This document shows positions 33,188 through 44,483 of a DNA stretch of 64,000 nucleotides, piece after piece; positions within the stretch are counted from its first letter, which is position 1, and each line of letters starts with the position of its first letter. Source of the DNA: Ochotona curzoniae (taxonomy: Eukaryota; Chordata; Mammalia; Lagomorpha; Ochotonidae); NCBI RefSeq assembly GCF_017591425.1, contig NW_024464918.1:12708001-12772000 (forward strand), given 5' to 3'. Made by a program: the position numbers and the translations under genes. The notes beneath the pieces are model-generated. The model searched no databases and had not been told where the DNA came from. It saw nothing but the letters and a program-made list of their open reading frames with translations.

Positions 33188-33215
33188 GTGTGTGTGTGTG
33201 TGTGTGTGTGTGTGT
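33188..33215. repeat. (TG)n microsatellite
   Basis: About 14 uninterrupted GT units. Confidence 0.97.
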
Positions 33216-33433
33216 TGCTTTCTCTGACTCACACAGCAGGCACTTGCTGCAGTCTTATCAGAGGGAAGCTTCCAGCAGAGCTGAGCTCTCCAGGGACTGA
33301 GCCCGGGGTGCGTTGCCCATGGAGCTCCACAGAAGGGGGAGGTGACTGGCCTTCCACATTCCCACTGCTGCCTGCCCGGCCACCCTCTCCCTCCCAAGCT
33401 GCTGTCATCTTATCCTCCTGTGGCCTTTCTCCT

Positions 33434-33600
33434 GGAACCAGTGCTTCTCCACTGGAGGTGTCTGTATCTGCTTAGGCCATCCGGCAAAATCAGCATTTTC
33501 AGTTGCCATGGAGGGAGGGCTGGTGAGGTTGGCATTGAGTGGGTAGGGATCGTGGGTGCGGTTGCATTGCATGGAACCAGTCCTGCAGAGGTGGGAAGAC
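33434..33600. mobile_element. MER5-type hAT DNA transposon remnant
   Basis: CCAGTGCTTCTCCACTGGAG at one end, then AGTTGCCATGGAGGGAGGGC and GGCATTGAGTGGGTAGGGAT, in the order of a MER5 element. Confidence 0.55.
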
Positions 33601-34400
33601 CCTCACTCAGGATCTGCCTTCACAGCTGGAGGGCACTGGCCTTCACCTCACAGTGCTCCCCCACCCCCATCACAGGGCCCTGAGCAGGAGGCTGCTGGGG
33701 TACGGGGGTTGTGTTGTCCCTGCACTATTTCCCTGGATTCTCTCAGTGTCATCTGCCCAGGGTGGCACAGGCAGTGAGGGGTGGCGCTGGGAGTGAGGCC
33801 CTGGAGCTTGGGCCTCTGCACGGAACAGCAAGAACAGCACTGCTGTCAGTGCTGGAAGTCTAGTGGGTACCAGACAGAAGGTAGGACAGGCTAGGATGCA
33901 ACAAAGGTGGAGCCCCCTGGCCAGGTGGGGAGGTCCCCTTGGACACTGTGAAGCAGAGCTTCCCTGCAGGCTGGGTGAAAAATGGGTTTTGCCCTGGGCA
34001 CCCACATCCATCACTTGGCAGACAATGTCATGCTTAGCGCTTGAGGCAGTGCAGAGGGTGTGTGGTGGGAGTGACACCGTGCCCAGGGGCTGCCTGCCTT
34101 CACCTAGGATGTGGGAAATAGGAAAGGGAATTGGACGAGATATTTAGTGACTGCTTCCATTCCATTCAGTGGTGAGTCAAAAGGGAGGCTGTCAGGGTGA
34201 GCATTTGACTTGGAGATTGACATGCTCACGTCCCATCTCGGAGGGTCTGGGGACCATTTGGGGCTCTGCTCCTACCCCCTGCTTCCTACTAAAGCCGGCC
34301 ATGGGGATGGCGCAGGTAACAGGGCTCGCTTCCTCATGTGAGACCTGCCTTGTGTCTTTCAAGCGGTAAGAGTCTCTCTCATGGTGCCTCTTAAACAACT
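33601..34400. other. SINE-free sequence, no feature recognised
   Basis: Unique sequence. The 135-codon minus-strand frame has no family resemblance. Confidence 0.4.
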
Positions 34401-34401
34401 T

Positions 34402-34695
34402 TTTTAAAAAGATTTATTTATTTCTATTGGAAAGTCAAATTTACAGAGAGAAAGATCTTCCATCTGCTGGTTCACTACCCAAGTGAATGCTGCAATGACT
34501 GGAGCTGAGACAATTCGAAGCTTGGAGTTTCTTCTGGAACTCCCACAAGGGTACAGGGTCCCAAGGTCTTAGGGTATCCTCAGCTGCCCTCCCAAGCCAC
34601 AAACAGAGAGCAGGAAGCAAGTAGAGCAGTTGGGACACAAACCTGTGCCCATTTGGGATCCAAGGACTCCAGCCACTGCGCTACCATACTGTTAA
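34402..34695 (-). mobile_element. C-SINE
   Basis: TTTTTAAAAAGATTTATTTA start. The head end near ACTGCGCTACCATACTGTT is degraded. Confidence 0.85.
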
Positions 34696-34739
34696 ATAAC
34701 TTTAAAATGAGGCTGTCAATGCCTCATTGATAACAAAAG

Positions 34740-34830
34740 TCTACTGTTGTGGCACATGGGGTTAAGATGTGATGCCACCTGCCAACCAAGCATGCCATAT
34801 GAGCACTAGGTCCAGTTTTGGAAGTTTCAC
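34740..34830 (+). mobile_element. Older C-SINE head fragment
   Basis: TGTGGCACATGGGGTTAAGA and ATGCCATATGAGCACTAGGT. Body missing. Confidence 0.5.
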
Positions 34831-34851
34831 TTTTTTAAGATTTATTTATTT

Positions 34852-35170
34852 TGGGCCTTGATGCAGTAACCTAGTGGCTAAAGTCCTCACCTTGCATGTG
34901 CTGGAATCCCATATGGGCACTGGTTTGTACCCTGGTTGTTCTACTTTCCTTCCAACTCCCAGTTTGTGGCCTGGGAAAGCAGCTGTGGATGGCCCAAAGC
35001 CTTGGGACTCTGCAATCATGTGGGAGACCCAGAAGAAGCTCCTAACTCCTGGCTTCAGATGGGTTCAGCCCTCACCATTGTAACTACTTAGGGAGTGAAC
35101 CAGTGGACAAAGCCTCTTTCTCTCTGTCTCTCCTCTCTGTAGATGACTTTACAATGAAAATAAATCTTTT
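34852..35170 (+). mobile_element. C-SINE inserted in a T-rich tail
   Basis: Head GGGCCTTGATGCAGTAACCT, tail TGAAAATAAATC. T-rich sequence on both sides (TTAAGATTTATTTATTTT left, TTTTTTTTAATTTTTATTTT right) suggests insertion into the tail of the next element. Confidence 0.85.
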
Positions 35171-35512
35171 TTTTTTAATTTTTATTTTTGATGATGATTG
35201 CATGTTTGATCAGGGTGGGAAGGATTGAGTGTTAGGGAAAAGTGGGTGAAATCATTGTTCCCAAATTTTGCTTCTTCTTGACTATGGGGGAAGGGGAGAA
35301 ATAAAGGGGGAAGCCACACTCAGCCTCCCGAATGTCCCAGTATGCAGGGATGGGGAACCACCACCTGATATCAACACCCAATGTGGTGCATGTTCCAAGG
35401 GTTCTGAGCAAGTGGTTTGGATAGTTCTGAAATGCTGTTGATTTGACCGATCCAAGGGTGAGGCAACCCTCCCGATGTTCATTGGTTGACATAGTCAACC
35501 ATAAAAAAATAA
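35171..35512 (-). mobile_element. Unclassified minus-strand retroelement
   Basis: Begins with poly(T), the mark of an inverted poly(A) tail, then unique sequence ending near a short A-rich stretch. Not a C-SINE. It could be the 3' end of a lagomorph L1, which I cannot confirm. Confidence 0.4.
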
Positions 35513-35920
35513 AATAAGTAAACCTCCCTCCCCACACCATGGCCTGTGTCCCACCTCCTCCACGCTGCCTGGTGTCCCTGACAGATCAAGAGGATGAGCA
35601 GAGAGCCTGACACGGGCACAGCAGGCATTGTGTGTTCCCTGGGCGTGCAGCTCCCCAGTGGATTTGGAGTGAGTCATCCTGCCCCCCTGACTCCCTCTGG
35701 AGCAAGGCAGCAGGGAGGGATCCCTCCATTCTCACCAGAGGCTTGGAACTGCAGGCTGTAGGCCTCCCGGGAGGGAGTGTGTCACCAGCAGAGGGCTGAT
35801 GCTGTAGCCAGCTGGAGGCTATGGGGCCAGGGTGGAGGAGGAGGAAGCCACACCCATGAGCAGGCTTGGTGGACCTCTCAGAGGGTCAGCCTTCATTGTC
35901 CTATTTAAGGGAAAAACTGT
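35513..35920. other. Non-coding sequence, no feature recognised
   Basis: Unique sequence between two elements. Confidence 0.4.
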
Positions 35921-35921
35921 C

Positions 35922-36293
35922 AGGACTGGCATGATGGCTCAGTGGCTAAAATCTTCCCCTTGCAGGTGCCTGGGATCCTATGTGGGTGCCGATTTGTATC
36001 CCGGCTGCTCGACTTCCCATCCAGCTCCCTGCTTTTGCGGCCTGGAAAAGCAGTGGAGGAAGATAGGTTTAAAAAAGAACAAGAAAAAAAAAAATAGAAA
36101 TCATCCCAGAAAACAACAGAAGATGGCCCAAGTCCTAGGGCCCCTGCATCCCTGCGACAGACCCGGGGCAAGCTTCTGGCTCCTGGCCTCTAGTCAGTTC
36201 AGCTTCAGCCATTGCGGCTTTTTGAAGTGTGAACCCTGGAAGGTCTTTTTGTGTCTCTCCTTCTCGCTGTAAATCTGTCTTTCATATTGAAAC
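35922..36293 (+). mobile_element. C-SINE with an internal A-rich insertion
   Basis: The SINE reads normally to AAGCAGTGGAGGA, then about 60 nt of A-rich foreign sequence (about 36060-36119) intervene before GATGGCCCAAGTCCTAGGGC. The tail lacks the usual AATAAA series. Confidence 0.8.
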
Positions 36294-36299
36294 CCCAAG

Positions 36300-37100
36300 T
36301 TGCTCTCCTCCTTCCTCTGCCCACCCCTCCAGAGGGACCCTCCCCTAAAGCCTTGCTTTTCCCAACACTTGTACTCTGAAGGTCCTAACCTCCCTGCTTG
36401 TTCACCACCTCTGGCTGTGGGGAGGTAGTCAGCTAGTTCAGGGTCACTCCGCACCCCACCCCACCAGCTATTCCCTCCTGCCTGCCTGTGTCTCTCACCT
36501 GTCACCTGAGAGGGGGCGGTATTGCATTGTGTAACCACTCCCCTCACAAGCCTCCATAAAGGCTCCTGATAGGGAGGGGCTCACTCTCTGGGTCATGTGC
36601 TCACATTGCTCTATCACCCTGACTCTTGGCCTCCCCAGTACCTCTGAGGACAGGTATCCCCTGAGTATGGCCCCTGTTTGTATTCCTCATCCTGTTTACT
36701 GCTTGGGTGGAACAGTGAAGATAGCAATGCTAAGATGCTCTGTATTTCTAATTTGTGTACTCTTGAGTTCCAGGAGAGGTGAGGCCTAGCAGCAGTGGAA
36801 TGTGGGCAGAGAAGCCAGGGAAAGGTGGATTTCTGCAGCTTTATGTGCCCAGGTTATTCATTACATGTCCATTAGGAAAACTTCTATTGTTGGGGAAGGT
36901 GGGACATAGGTCTTCAGCTTAATGGATGGACTTGAGGATAATGTCAGTTTGTCCTTCTTGGGTTCGATTGATTGAATTGGCATATGGACTTGTGACTTGC
37001 TATTTCTAGTGTGCTCTGTTATCACCAAGCTTGGTTAACGAAGACTCCTTAATAAGCCTTAGACATGTCTGGTGTGATCTCATTCGCACCCCACAGCATG
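36300..37100 (+). mobile_element. Endogenous retrovirus LTR, copy A
   Basis: Aligns with the reverse of 51697-52414 over most of its length: ATTGCATTG, CACTCCCCTCACAAGCCT, TATA-like CATAAAGGCT, AGTGTGCTCTGTTATCACCA, and CTTAGACATGTCTGGTGTGA close to the 3' end. The upstream third differs from copy B, so the 5' boundary is approximate. Confidence 0.75.
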
Positions 37101-37690
37101 GCAGCCTGCTCTTCACACATCACCCGAGTGATACTGTCAGGACAGGGAATGCCACTGCTTACAATCCAGCTGTGGCTCCCCCCTCCCTGCCCTCAGAAGC
37201 CCCTCCAGTGACCTAGGACCCAGGGCCTCTCCCAGATCATTTCCTGCTGGTCCCACCCTCAAAGTCACTTCCTTTCCCCTTCTATTTGTTTCAATGTCAC
37301 CTTCTCAGAGAATACATGCATCCCTCAGGAAGCTAGAAAGGACCCTGGCTTCAGAGGGCGGATCCTCTACTCCCAACAGAGACCGCAAACCCAGTCCCAG
37401 GCAGGCCACCCAGGAGCACTTCCTTGCCTGCACCTCTTTGCAGTGAGCAGCTGTCCCACCCCTTTCTTCACTGATAATGCTTATCATCACTTGCAGCTTC
37501 TCACAGCATCTGGCTCTGCTTCCTGATTATGAAGTCGCCCCTGGCTGTCTCCATGCCCTAACAAGCACACAACAGGCTCTTGGTGGAGACTAAAACATAT
37601 CACTGCTGGGTGCTGAAACTCCTTTGTTGGCCCTGAGAGTCCCTAGTGTGGGGGCAGAATGTCTTGGCCTTTACCCACAGAGTGCTAACA
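37101..37690. other. Non-coding sequence, no feature recognised
   Basis: Unique sequence to the right of LTR copy A. Confidence 0.4.
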
Positions 37691-37699
37691 CATCTCCCC

Positions 37700-37775
37700 C
37701 CTCCAGCTGTGACTCCCCAGATTGTCTCCAGTCACTGACAGATGTTCAGTGGCAGGCAAAATTGCCTCTGGTGCT
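37700..37775 (+). mobile_element. MER5-type DNA transposon fragment
   Basis: GATTGTCTCCAGTCACTGAC AG, then GATGTTCAGTGGCAGGCAAA ATTGCC, as in the conserved MER5 middle. Confidence 0.6.
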
Positions 37776-38125
37776 GGTGGAATGAATAGACAAATGAATA
37801 AACTCAGTGCATAGTCCTGCCTTGAGCTCTCACTCCTATCTCTAGACTCAAAAGTGCAAAAAAATCCAACACCACTGAAAGGAAGAGACCACTTAGAAAA
37901 GTCAAGATTGTTCTTTTCCATCCCCAAGTACTGCTCCAAATCTATGAGAGACTCTGAATCCTCCAAAAGTCCCCTTAGTTATGTAAGATGCATGGTCTTT
38001 CAGCACCTAGCGAGGCTTTAGCCCAGAGAAGTGAGAGTGTGCGTATGTCTGCCAGTTTCCAGGGGGGATGGACATGAGAGTACAGCCCCATCCCCTCCCC
38101 CTCTCGGTTGTTTCCAGGTAACTCT

Positions 38126-38452
38126 TCTTTTTTTTTTTTTTCAAGATTTATTTGTTTTTATTGCAAAGTCAGATATACAGAGAGGAAGAGAGACAGAGAG
38201 GAAGATCTTCCATCTGCTGATTCATTCAAAAAGTGACCTCAATGGCTGGTGCTGCACCAATCTGAAGCCAGGAGAGTTATCTGGGTCTCCCATGCAGGAG
38301 CAGGAAACCAAAGCTTTGGGCCGTCCTCAACTGCTTTCCCAGGCCACAAACAGGGAACTGGATGAGAAGTAGGGCTGCTGAGATTAGAACCACTGCCCAT
38401 ATGAGAACCTGGCATGTTCAAGGTGAGGACTTTAGCTGCTAGGCCACGCCCA
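38126..38452 (-). mobile_element. C-SINE, first of a tandem pair
   Basis: Poly(T) and AAGATTTATTTGTTTTTATT start. The head end runs GCTGCTAGGCCACGCCC straight into the next element. Confidence 0.9.
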
Positions 38453-38773
38453 GATTTATTTATTATTAGAAAGTCATATATAAAGAGAACAGGAGATACA
38501 AAGAGGAAGATCTGTCTGCTGATTCACTGCACAAGTGGATGCAACGGCCAGAGAGTTGAGCTGATCCAAAGCCAGGAGCCTGGAGCCTCCTCCTCCAGGT
38601 CTCCCATGCAGGTGCAGGGTCCCAAGGCTTTGGGCCATCCTTGACTGCTTTCCCAAGCCACAAACAGGGAGCTGGATGGGAAGCTGGGCCACCAGGACAC
38701 GAACTGGAGCCCATATGGAATCCTGGTGCATGCAAGGCAAGGACTTTAGCCATTAGGCTACTGCTCTTGGCCC
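38453..38773 (-). mobile_element. C-SINE, second of a tandem pair
   Basis: AGATTTATTTATTATTAGAA start, TTAGGCTACTGCTCTTGGCC CC end. Head-to-tail with the preceding copy. Confidence 0.9.
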
Positions 38774-38779
38774 CCAGCA

Positions 38780-39585
38780 CACTTTATCAAGCATTGCCCA
38801 TGTGCCTGGTAATATGTTAATACATATACACCAATCATGCATCGTGCATTTATTTACTCCTCAACACTAGAGGTAGTCAGGTTGTTTACAGGAGGGATAT
38901 GAGGTCATGGATCAGTTGTCTGCAAAGCCCAGGATCCAGGCTGGGAAATCCAGAGCTGTTGGATGTCCCTTCAGGCATCTCCCACTCAGAAGCTCAACAG
39001 GTCTCTATTCCAAGAATTAATTTCCCTGTTGGAAAGCAGGCCTCCTGGTCTCCCTTCTCAGCAGGTCTAACAAATCCAAGGGCTTCCTTATCTCTGGGAA
39101 CTCCAGGAAGCAGCTTCCAGGCATCTCCTGGCACCTACTGCATCCTTACCCTGATCCCAGCCTTCTTCCTTGCAAATCTGTGTGGCCATACCTAATGTCC
39201 TGAGCAGGTGCTCCTCTATCTCCAGGATACAGCCTGCATGCCCAGGACTTCTGGAGTCTCCAGTCCCATTTCTTGTCCCTCCCCACCCTGTTATTGCTGG
39301 CTCAGACTAGATGATGCCATAAGACTATGGTTGACCCCTACACACTTGGGTACTACTTGCCCTTCTATACCCTACCCCAGCAGGATAGGGTATAGTAGCT
39401 GCAGGTGCTGGGGTCCCCCAAATCTTGTAAGCAAAGCCTGACAGAGAGCAAGCACTCAGTGTTCCATTTGTTGAATGAATAAATGAATCAATGCATGAGT
39501 CAGCCTAAAGACCAAGAGTGGAAATAGACACATGGCACAGTTGTCACAGCACAGGGATGAAGCCATCACATCTGGGTAGTGGAAC
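38780..39585. other. Non-coding sequence, no feature recognised
   Basis: Unique sequence. A GAATGAATAAATGAATCAAT run near 39472 may be the end of an old MIR. Confidence 0.4.
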
Positions 39586-39589
39586 ATGT

Positions 39590-39745
39590 CAGAGCATCAG
39601 CTTTGAAGTGAAACGGGGATTTGAAATATTTCTGTGTATGACTTCAGGCAAAGTCCTTGGCCTCACAGGGCCTTGAGTTTTCCACCAGTAAAGTAGGTTG
39701 TTAATATCATCTTGGGCTGTTCATAAGAATTATGTCTGTGTGGTG
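39590..39745 (+). repeat. MIR
   Basis: AGCATCAGCTTTGAAGTGAA, TTCAGGCAAAGTCCTTGGCC and TTCATAAGAATTATGTCTGT. Confidence 0.65.
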
Positions 39746-39769
39746 GATTCAACAGGATTTTGTTTTGTT

Positions 39770-40050
39770 CTTTTAAGATTTGTTTGTTTGAAAGGCAAAG
39801 AGAGAAACACCAGAGAGAGAGCTTCTATATGCTTGTTCACTCCCCAAATGGTCTCATTGTAACTGAGCTAGTCCAAAGCCAGGAGCTTCTTCTGGATCTC
39901 CCACATGGCTGCAGGGGCTCAAGGACTTGGGCCAGCCTCTGCTGTTTTCCCAGGCCCTAAGCAGGGAGTTGAATTGTAAGTGGAGCAGCTGGAACTTGAA
40001 CCAGTTGGGATGCCCATATGGGATGCAGATGCCACAAGCAGCAGCCCCCA
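39770..40050 (-). mobile_element. Older C-SINE
   Basis: TTTAAGATTTGTTTGTTTGA start, GGGATGCAGATGCCACAAGC near the head. Confidence 0.75.
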
Positions 40051-40054
40051 GAGA

Positions 40055-40780
40055 CCGTATCTATGCAATAGTGGGCCTGCTACCCAGCAAGGCAGCAATT
40101 ACACTGTGTAAAGTGGATTAAAAACCACCTCCTTCCCAGAGTTGGGTTGCTATAAGTAGTGACTAGTATTTATAAAGCCGCACAGTGGCTGTAGTTTTGA
40201 CTATAATTCCTACAACAATCATGAGTGTCATAATATAGCATGACAGGCAGCAACCTTGGGCTCTGAGTGATTCAAATTCCCTCTTCACTCCTCCGTTTTT
40301 ATATTTACACAAGGGGTCAGCCCTCTGGCCTCTGAAATGCCATGATTCTGAGTCCTCCATTCTTTTCATCCGTATCACTGCCAGGCACTTTCGCTGCTTT
40401 TGAGCACATTTTCCAAGGACAAAGGACAGATTTCCCCCACCCACGCCCCCTTTTCTCATCAGTCTACCCTCTCCCCTTCATCAAAGCTGATTTCCCAGTG
40501 CCTCCCTCCCTCCCTCAGGAGTCCTTGTGTTTCTGGCTCCCATGGGGGTGCTAATGGGTTAGTCAGAGACACTAATGGAACCTACAGGAACTCAGTGTCA
40601 GCTCACTAATCCGAAGCTCTGCCTGTCCTTCCTATAACCCAATTCTCTCACCCTGGTGGAAAGCACTTGGAGATTTCCTGTTGGCTCCAATTAGCTGGGC
40701 TCTGACATGCTGAGAGGCAGAGGAGTGGAGGGGAAGCAGGTGCAGTCATAGAAGATGGGACAAGCTGGCAGGGGCTGTGA
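40055..40780. other. Non-coding sequence, part possibly conserved
   Basis: 40590-40720 has a CTCCAATTAGCTGGGCTCTG stretch and no repeat signature. No exon recognised. Confidence 0.3.
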
Positions 40781-40784
40781 ACCA

Positions 40785-40945
40785 GCAGTACATGGGATCT
40801 CTAGTCCCAGCTCCACAATGGCTTGCTGTGTGAACTTGTGCAAGCCTATTCTCTCCTTGGGCCCTCAGTTTCCTTGTTGGTGACATGAAGTGGGTTGGGC
40901 CAGGAAGATCTTGCCAGTGCCAACACTCCAAATCGTTAAGCTCTG
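40785..40945 (+). repeat. MIR
   Basis: TTGCTGTGTGAACTTGTGCA, TTGGGCCCTCAGTTTCCTTG and a decayed AAATG region. Confidence 0.65.
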
Positions 40946-41072
40946 TTATTGTGCAGGAGGGAGATGCATGCCTTTCCATCAGCACTCAGTGGTCCACAAC
41001 TGTGGAGCTCCACCTGGGTGCCAGCCTTTCTCCCCCTATGGGAAGACAGTCACTTAAACAACTGCATCATTT

Positions 41073-41395
41073 AGGGGCTGGCACTGTGGTGTAACAGGCA
41101 AAGGTGCCGATGAGGTGTCCACATCGCACACCTAGTCCTGGCTGTTCCACTTTTGATCCAGTTCCTTGGTGATGTGTCTGGATAAGCAGTAGAGGATGGC
41201 TCAGAGTCTTGGATCTCTGAACTCACGTAGGAAACTCGAAAGAAGTTCCTACTTGTAGATCAGCCCAACTCTGGCCATTGTGTCCATTTGGGGAGTGAAC
41301 CAGTAGATGGAAGATTCTCTTTCTCTAGCTCTTTCTCTTTCTGTGACTCACCTTTCTCTGTATCTCTGACCTTTATGTTCAACTAAGTATTAAAA
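41073..41395 (+). mobile_element. Older C-SINE
   Basis: Head GGGGCTGGCACTGTGGTGTA, body GATAAGCAGTAGAGGATGGC, tail ending in A runs. Confidence 0.85.
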
Positions 41396-41441
41396 AAAAA
41401 GAAAAAGAAAACTTCATATTTTTAAAATGTCAAGGAACAAG

Positions 41442-41630
41442 TGTTGAAGTGTTGTGGCACCACGGGTTAGATGGCTGCTTGTGCAGCCTGAGTCCCTGAT
41501 GGAAGTGCCTGGGGTCTTGTCCTTCCTTTGCTTCAGATCCAACTCCCTACCAGTGCTCACCTGGGAGGCAGTAAGTGATGACTCAAGCCCAATACGTGGG
41601 CCCTGCCACTCATGTGGGAGATCCTCCTCT
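41442..41630 (+). mobile_element. Older C-SINE, 3'-truncated
   Basis: TGTTGTGGCACCACGGGTTA, CTTCAGATCCAACTCCCTAC and CACTCATGTGGGAGATCC. Confidence 0.65.
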
Positions 41631-41989
41631 TCGTCCTTCTATCCACACTTCCTCTTTCCTGTTCTTAGATCTCTATGTATTCCCAGGTTTATCCTTGCCT
41701 CAGGGATCATGTGCTCCCATATTCCCAGCTGGCTGCCTCCTTGGATCAGAGAATGCATCCTGAATCCCCGTCCTCTTCTCTCCGACTTGCCATCCTCACC
41801 TGGGCTCTGCCTACCTTTCCCTGTTGGTTCTTCAGCTGTGGGTGTGCGTAGTCATTCTTCGTCCCTTGGAGATAAACTACCTGAGATTAGGAACTTTATC
41901 TGCAGCCCCAGAAGCAGGCACATCAGAGGTCCTCGGTTATGGGTTCCTGGTTATTGAGTGAATGAAGGATTGATTGCTCCTACCTGACA

Positions 41990-42100
41990 AGCTTTGTTCT
42001 AAGCACGTATTTGTGTTGTCTGCCTTGGCAATGGAATCCTGAGAGACCCACCCAAGGTCACACAGCTGGGATGGGATAGAGTCTGTGTCACCAGGACCAC
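41990..42100 (-). repeat. MIR fragment
   Basis: CACCCAAGGTCACACAGCTG GG is the most conserved reverse MIR segment. Confidence 0.65.
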
Positions 42101-42104
42101 ACTA

Positions 42105-43155
42105 GGAGGGACAACACTGTGCTGGTCCTCATAGCAAAACCTCAGGGTGCATGAATTCATGAAGGGGTGAATAGCAAGTATTTGCATGAAACAGCATGAC
42201 TGCATGGCAGTTCCTGCTGTAAGCAGCTTGCTGCCTTCCTCTCCTCGGGTCTCTTGTGCAAGGGGAAGGGAGAAGCATCCACTGACGGAGAGTCTGTATC
42301 AGATGCCCTTGGCCCAACGTCCCTTGAGGCTACCTGCTCTGCCCACAGCAGCCCTTCAGGACCAGCCCTGGGCCAACCCAGGTGCAGGGACCCCAGCCAG
42401 GGAGCACCACACCTGGTGGCGTCTCTGCTGTCTTACTGTCCCAGCTCTCTGGCTGGCTGCCACCATCTGCCAACCCCAGCATCTTAGCTCATCAATCACG
42501 CCACTGCACTCTGCCACGCTGGATCTCGGAGGGAGACGAGAATGCTGACATGGAGTGGGCTGCAGGCTCAAGAGGGAATCGAAGCCACTGTGGGGGGAGG
42601 GAGGGGAGAACCAGCAAGACAGGCTGAGGTCTAGATCGATGATTCCTCGGCTTAGGAGGGTCAGTCTGATCTGGGGTGGAGGCAGCAGGGAAATACAGGG
42701 AGGGAGGAGAAGGGGAGAAAATGGCTGGTGGGGGCAGGGTGGTTTCCCATTGCAACTGAAATTCAGCCTCCTCTGGTGTCTACTGACTCCCTGCAGCACT
42801 GGGAAAGCCAGCAGGCTTCTCAGGGCTCAGCTGCTCCTCGGGGATGCTGTGGCTGGCTACCCACCTCCCCATGCCCCATGTCTCTTAATACTTGAGGAAG
42901 GCCAGGGAGACACTGGCGGCCTCTGCTATTCCCACTGTCTTCTCCCATCTCAGCCCCTAGGGAGTGGAATCGATGCCATCTCCCCAGAGAGGCCCTGCTG
43001 AAAGTCAAGACGGCAGAGCACAGACTCCCTCCCTAAGGTCTTTCCAGCCCTGGGAGAGACAGGATCAGCAGCCTGTGGCTTTTGTTGTTTTGTTTCTCAT
43101 TTTGCACGGTTTAAAAAGCAAGATGTGCTCATCAACATCCAAACAACAATACCTC
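42105..43155. other. GC-rich non-coding sequence, no feature recognised
   Basis: Overlapping frames of 120-148 codons occur on both strands because of high GC; none has family resemblance. Confidence 0.4.
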
Positions 43156-43174
43156 ACATGAAAATCAGCTTTCT

Positions 43175-43514
43175 AGGGTCTGGCGCAGTGGCCTAGCAGC
43201 TAAAGTCCTCACCTTGAACGCACTGGGATCCCATATGGGCGCTGGTTCTAATCCCGGCAGCCCCACTTCCCATCCAGCTCCCTGCTTGTGGCCTGGGAAA
43301 GCAGTTGAGGATGGCCCAAAACCTGGGAACCCTGCCCCCTGCGTGGGAGACCCAGAAGAGCTCCTGGCTTCTGGCTTTGGAGCAACTCAGTCTGGCCATT
43401 GTGTTCTCTTGCGGGGGTGAATCATCAGGTGGAAGATAGTTCTCTCTGTCTCTCTTCCTCTCTGACTTTGCAACAAAAGCAAATTAAATGTTAAAAAAAA
43501 AAAAAAAAAGAAAA
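43175..43514 (+). mobile_element. C-SINE with 15-bp target-site duplication
   Basis: Head GGGTCTGGCGCAGTGGCCTA, B box GGTTCTAATCC. GAAAATCAGCTTTCT (43160-43174) and GAAAATCAGATTTCT (43515-43529) are the duplicated target, one mismatch. Confidence 0.96.
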
Positions 43515-43664
43515 GAAAATCAGATTTCTGGTTTCTCTTTCAAAACTCCGAAGATCTGGCACCTCTGCGCTGACCATGCTGACAGCTGCAGACTATGCCC
43601 CGGGTCTTCACTGACAAGGCCCCTGGCAGGATCTCAAGCAGGAACTCGGAGAGGACAGTCCTGG

Positions 43665-43782
43665 GCAGAAAGGCTGTGTGGCCATGTGCCAGTGCCAAAC
43701 CCCCCCCCCCCCCCCGAGTCTATTTTCTCACCATTAAATGGGAGGGTCATGGTGGTCCTGGTGAGACTTGAATGAGATAATG
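43665..43782 (+). repeat. MIR fragment with a C16 run
   Basis: GGCTGTGTGGCCATGTGCCA, a C16 homopolymer at 43700-43715, then TCTATTTTCTCACCATTAAA TGGG and TTGAATGAGATAATGG. Confidence 0.6.
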
Positions 43783-44035
43783 GGGCCAGTGTAGTAGGGC
43801 TAAGCCTTCCAAATCAGAGGGCTGGTTGCAGCTCAGTTGCTGTTTCTGATCCAGCTCCCTGCGAACGCACTGAAAAAAACAGCAGAAAATGGCCCAGGCA
43901 CTTGGAATCCTGCCACCCATGTGAGACGGAATTCTAGATGGAATTCTAGATGACTCACTTAAGCCTGGCCGTTGGAGCTATCTGGGGAGTGAACCAGCAG
44001 ATGGAAGAGCTCTGCCTGTCTTTCAAATAAATGTA
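43783..44035 (+). mobile_element. Older C-SINE
   Basis: GGGGCCAGTGTAGTAGGGCT head and CTGTCTTTCAAATAAATGTA tail. GGAATTCTAGAT is tandemly duplicated at about 43928-43951. Confidence 0.8.
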
Positions 44036-44039
44036 GTGT

Positions 44040-44480
44040 TAGTAAATAAGAAGATACTGCACATTCTATATTTAGCACTATCCCTTGCAAGCTTACCAGA
44101 GACTCTTACTTTTGAAGCTGTAATAGACATGTTCTGTTAATATCCACACCCCCCACCCCTGCCTCCAAATTCAGGGACTTAAAATGATGTTATTTTGTCT
44201 TGTGGTTCTGTGTGTGTTGACTTGATTCTCGACAATGGCTCTTACCTGCAGTTCTAGGTGTTGCGGTGCCCTCATGGGGCTGGTGTACCTGTGTGATGTT
44301 CCCTGTCATCTAGGAGCTCGGATGGGCCTGTGAACTGCAATGCCTGATGGCGTGACTTCTCCCAGTGCAGTGGCTGGGATCTGAGAGACCATGTCAGTTA
44401 TTACTGGGTACAAGAGGTCCATCTGTTGGGGGTATTGTCATATGACCAGACCAGAGGGAGCTGCTCAGAGGAAAGCAGTA
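44040..44480. repeat. Old interspersed repeat, family unassigned
   Basis: GGGACTTAAAATGATGTTAT TTTGTC TTGTGGTTCTGTG resembles ancient LTR/DNA repeats with a TTTATT..CAGTTTCTGTG landmark. Not assignable by eye. Confidence 0.3.
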
Positions 44481-44483
44481 TTT

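Noticed and set aside
42356..43001. Overlapping 147- and 148-codon frames on opposite strands
   Set aside because: High GC lowers stop frequency. Amino-acid composition is low complexity (Pro/Ser/Arg/Gly).
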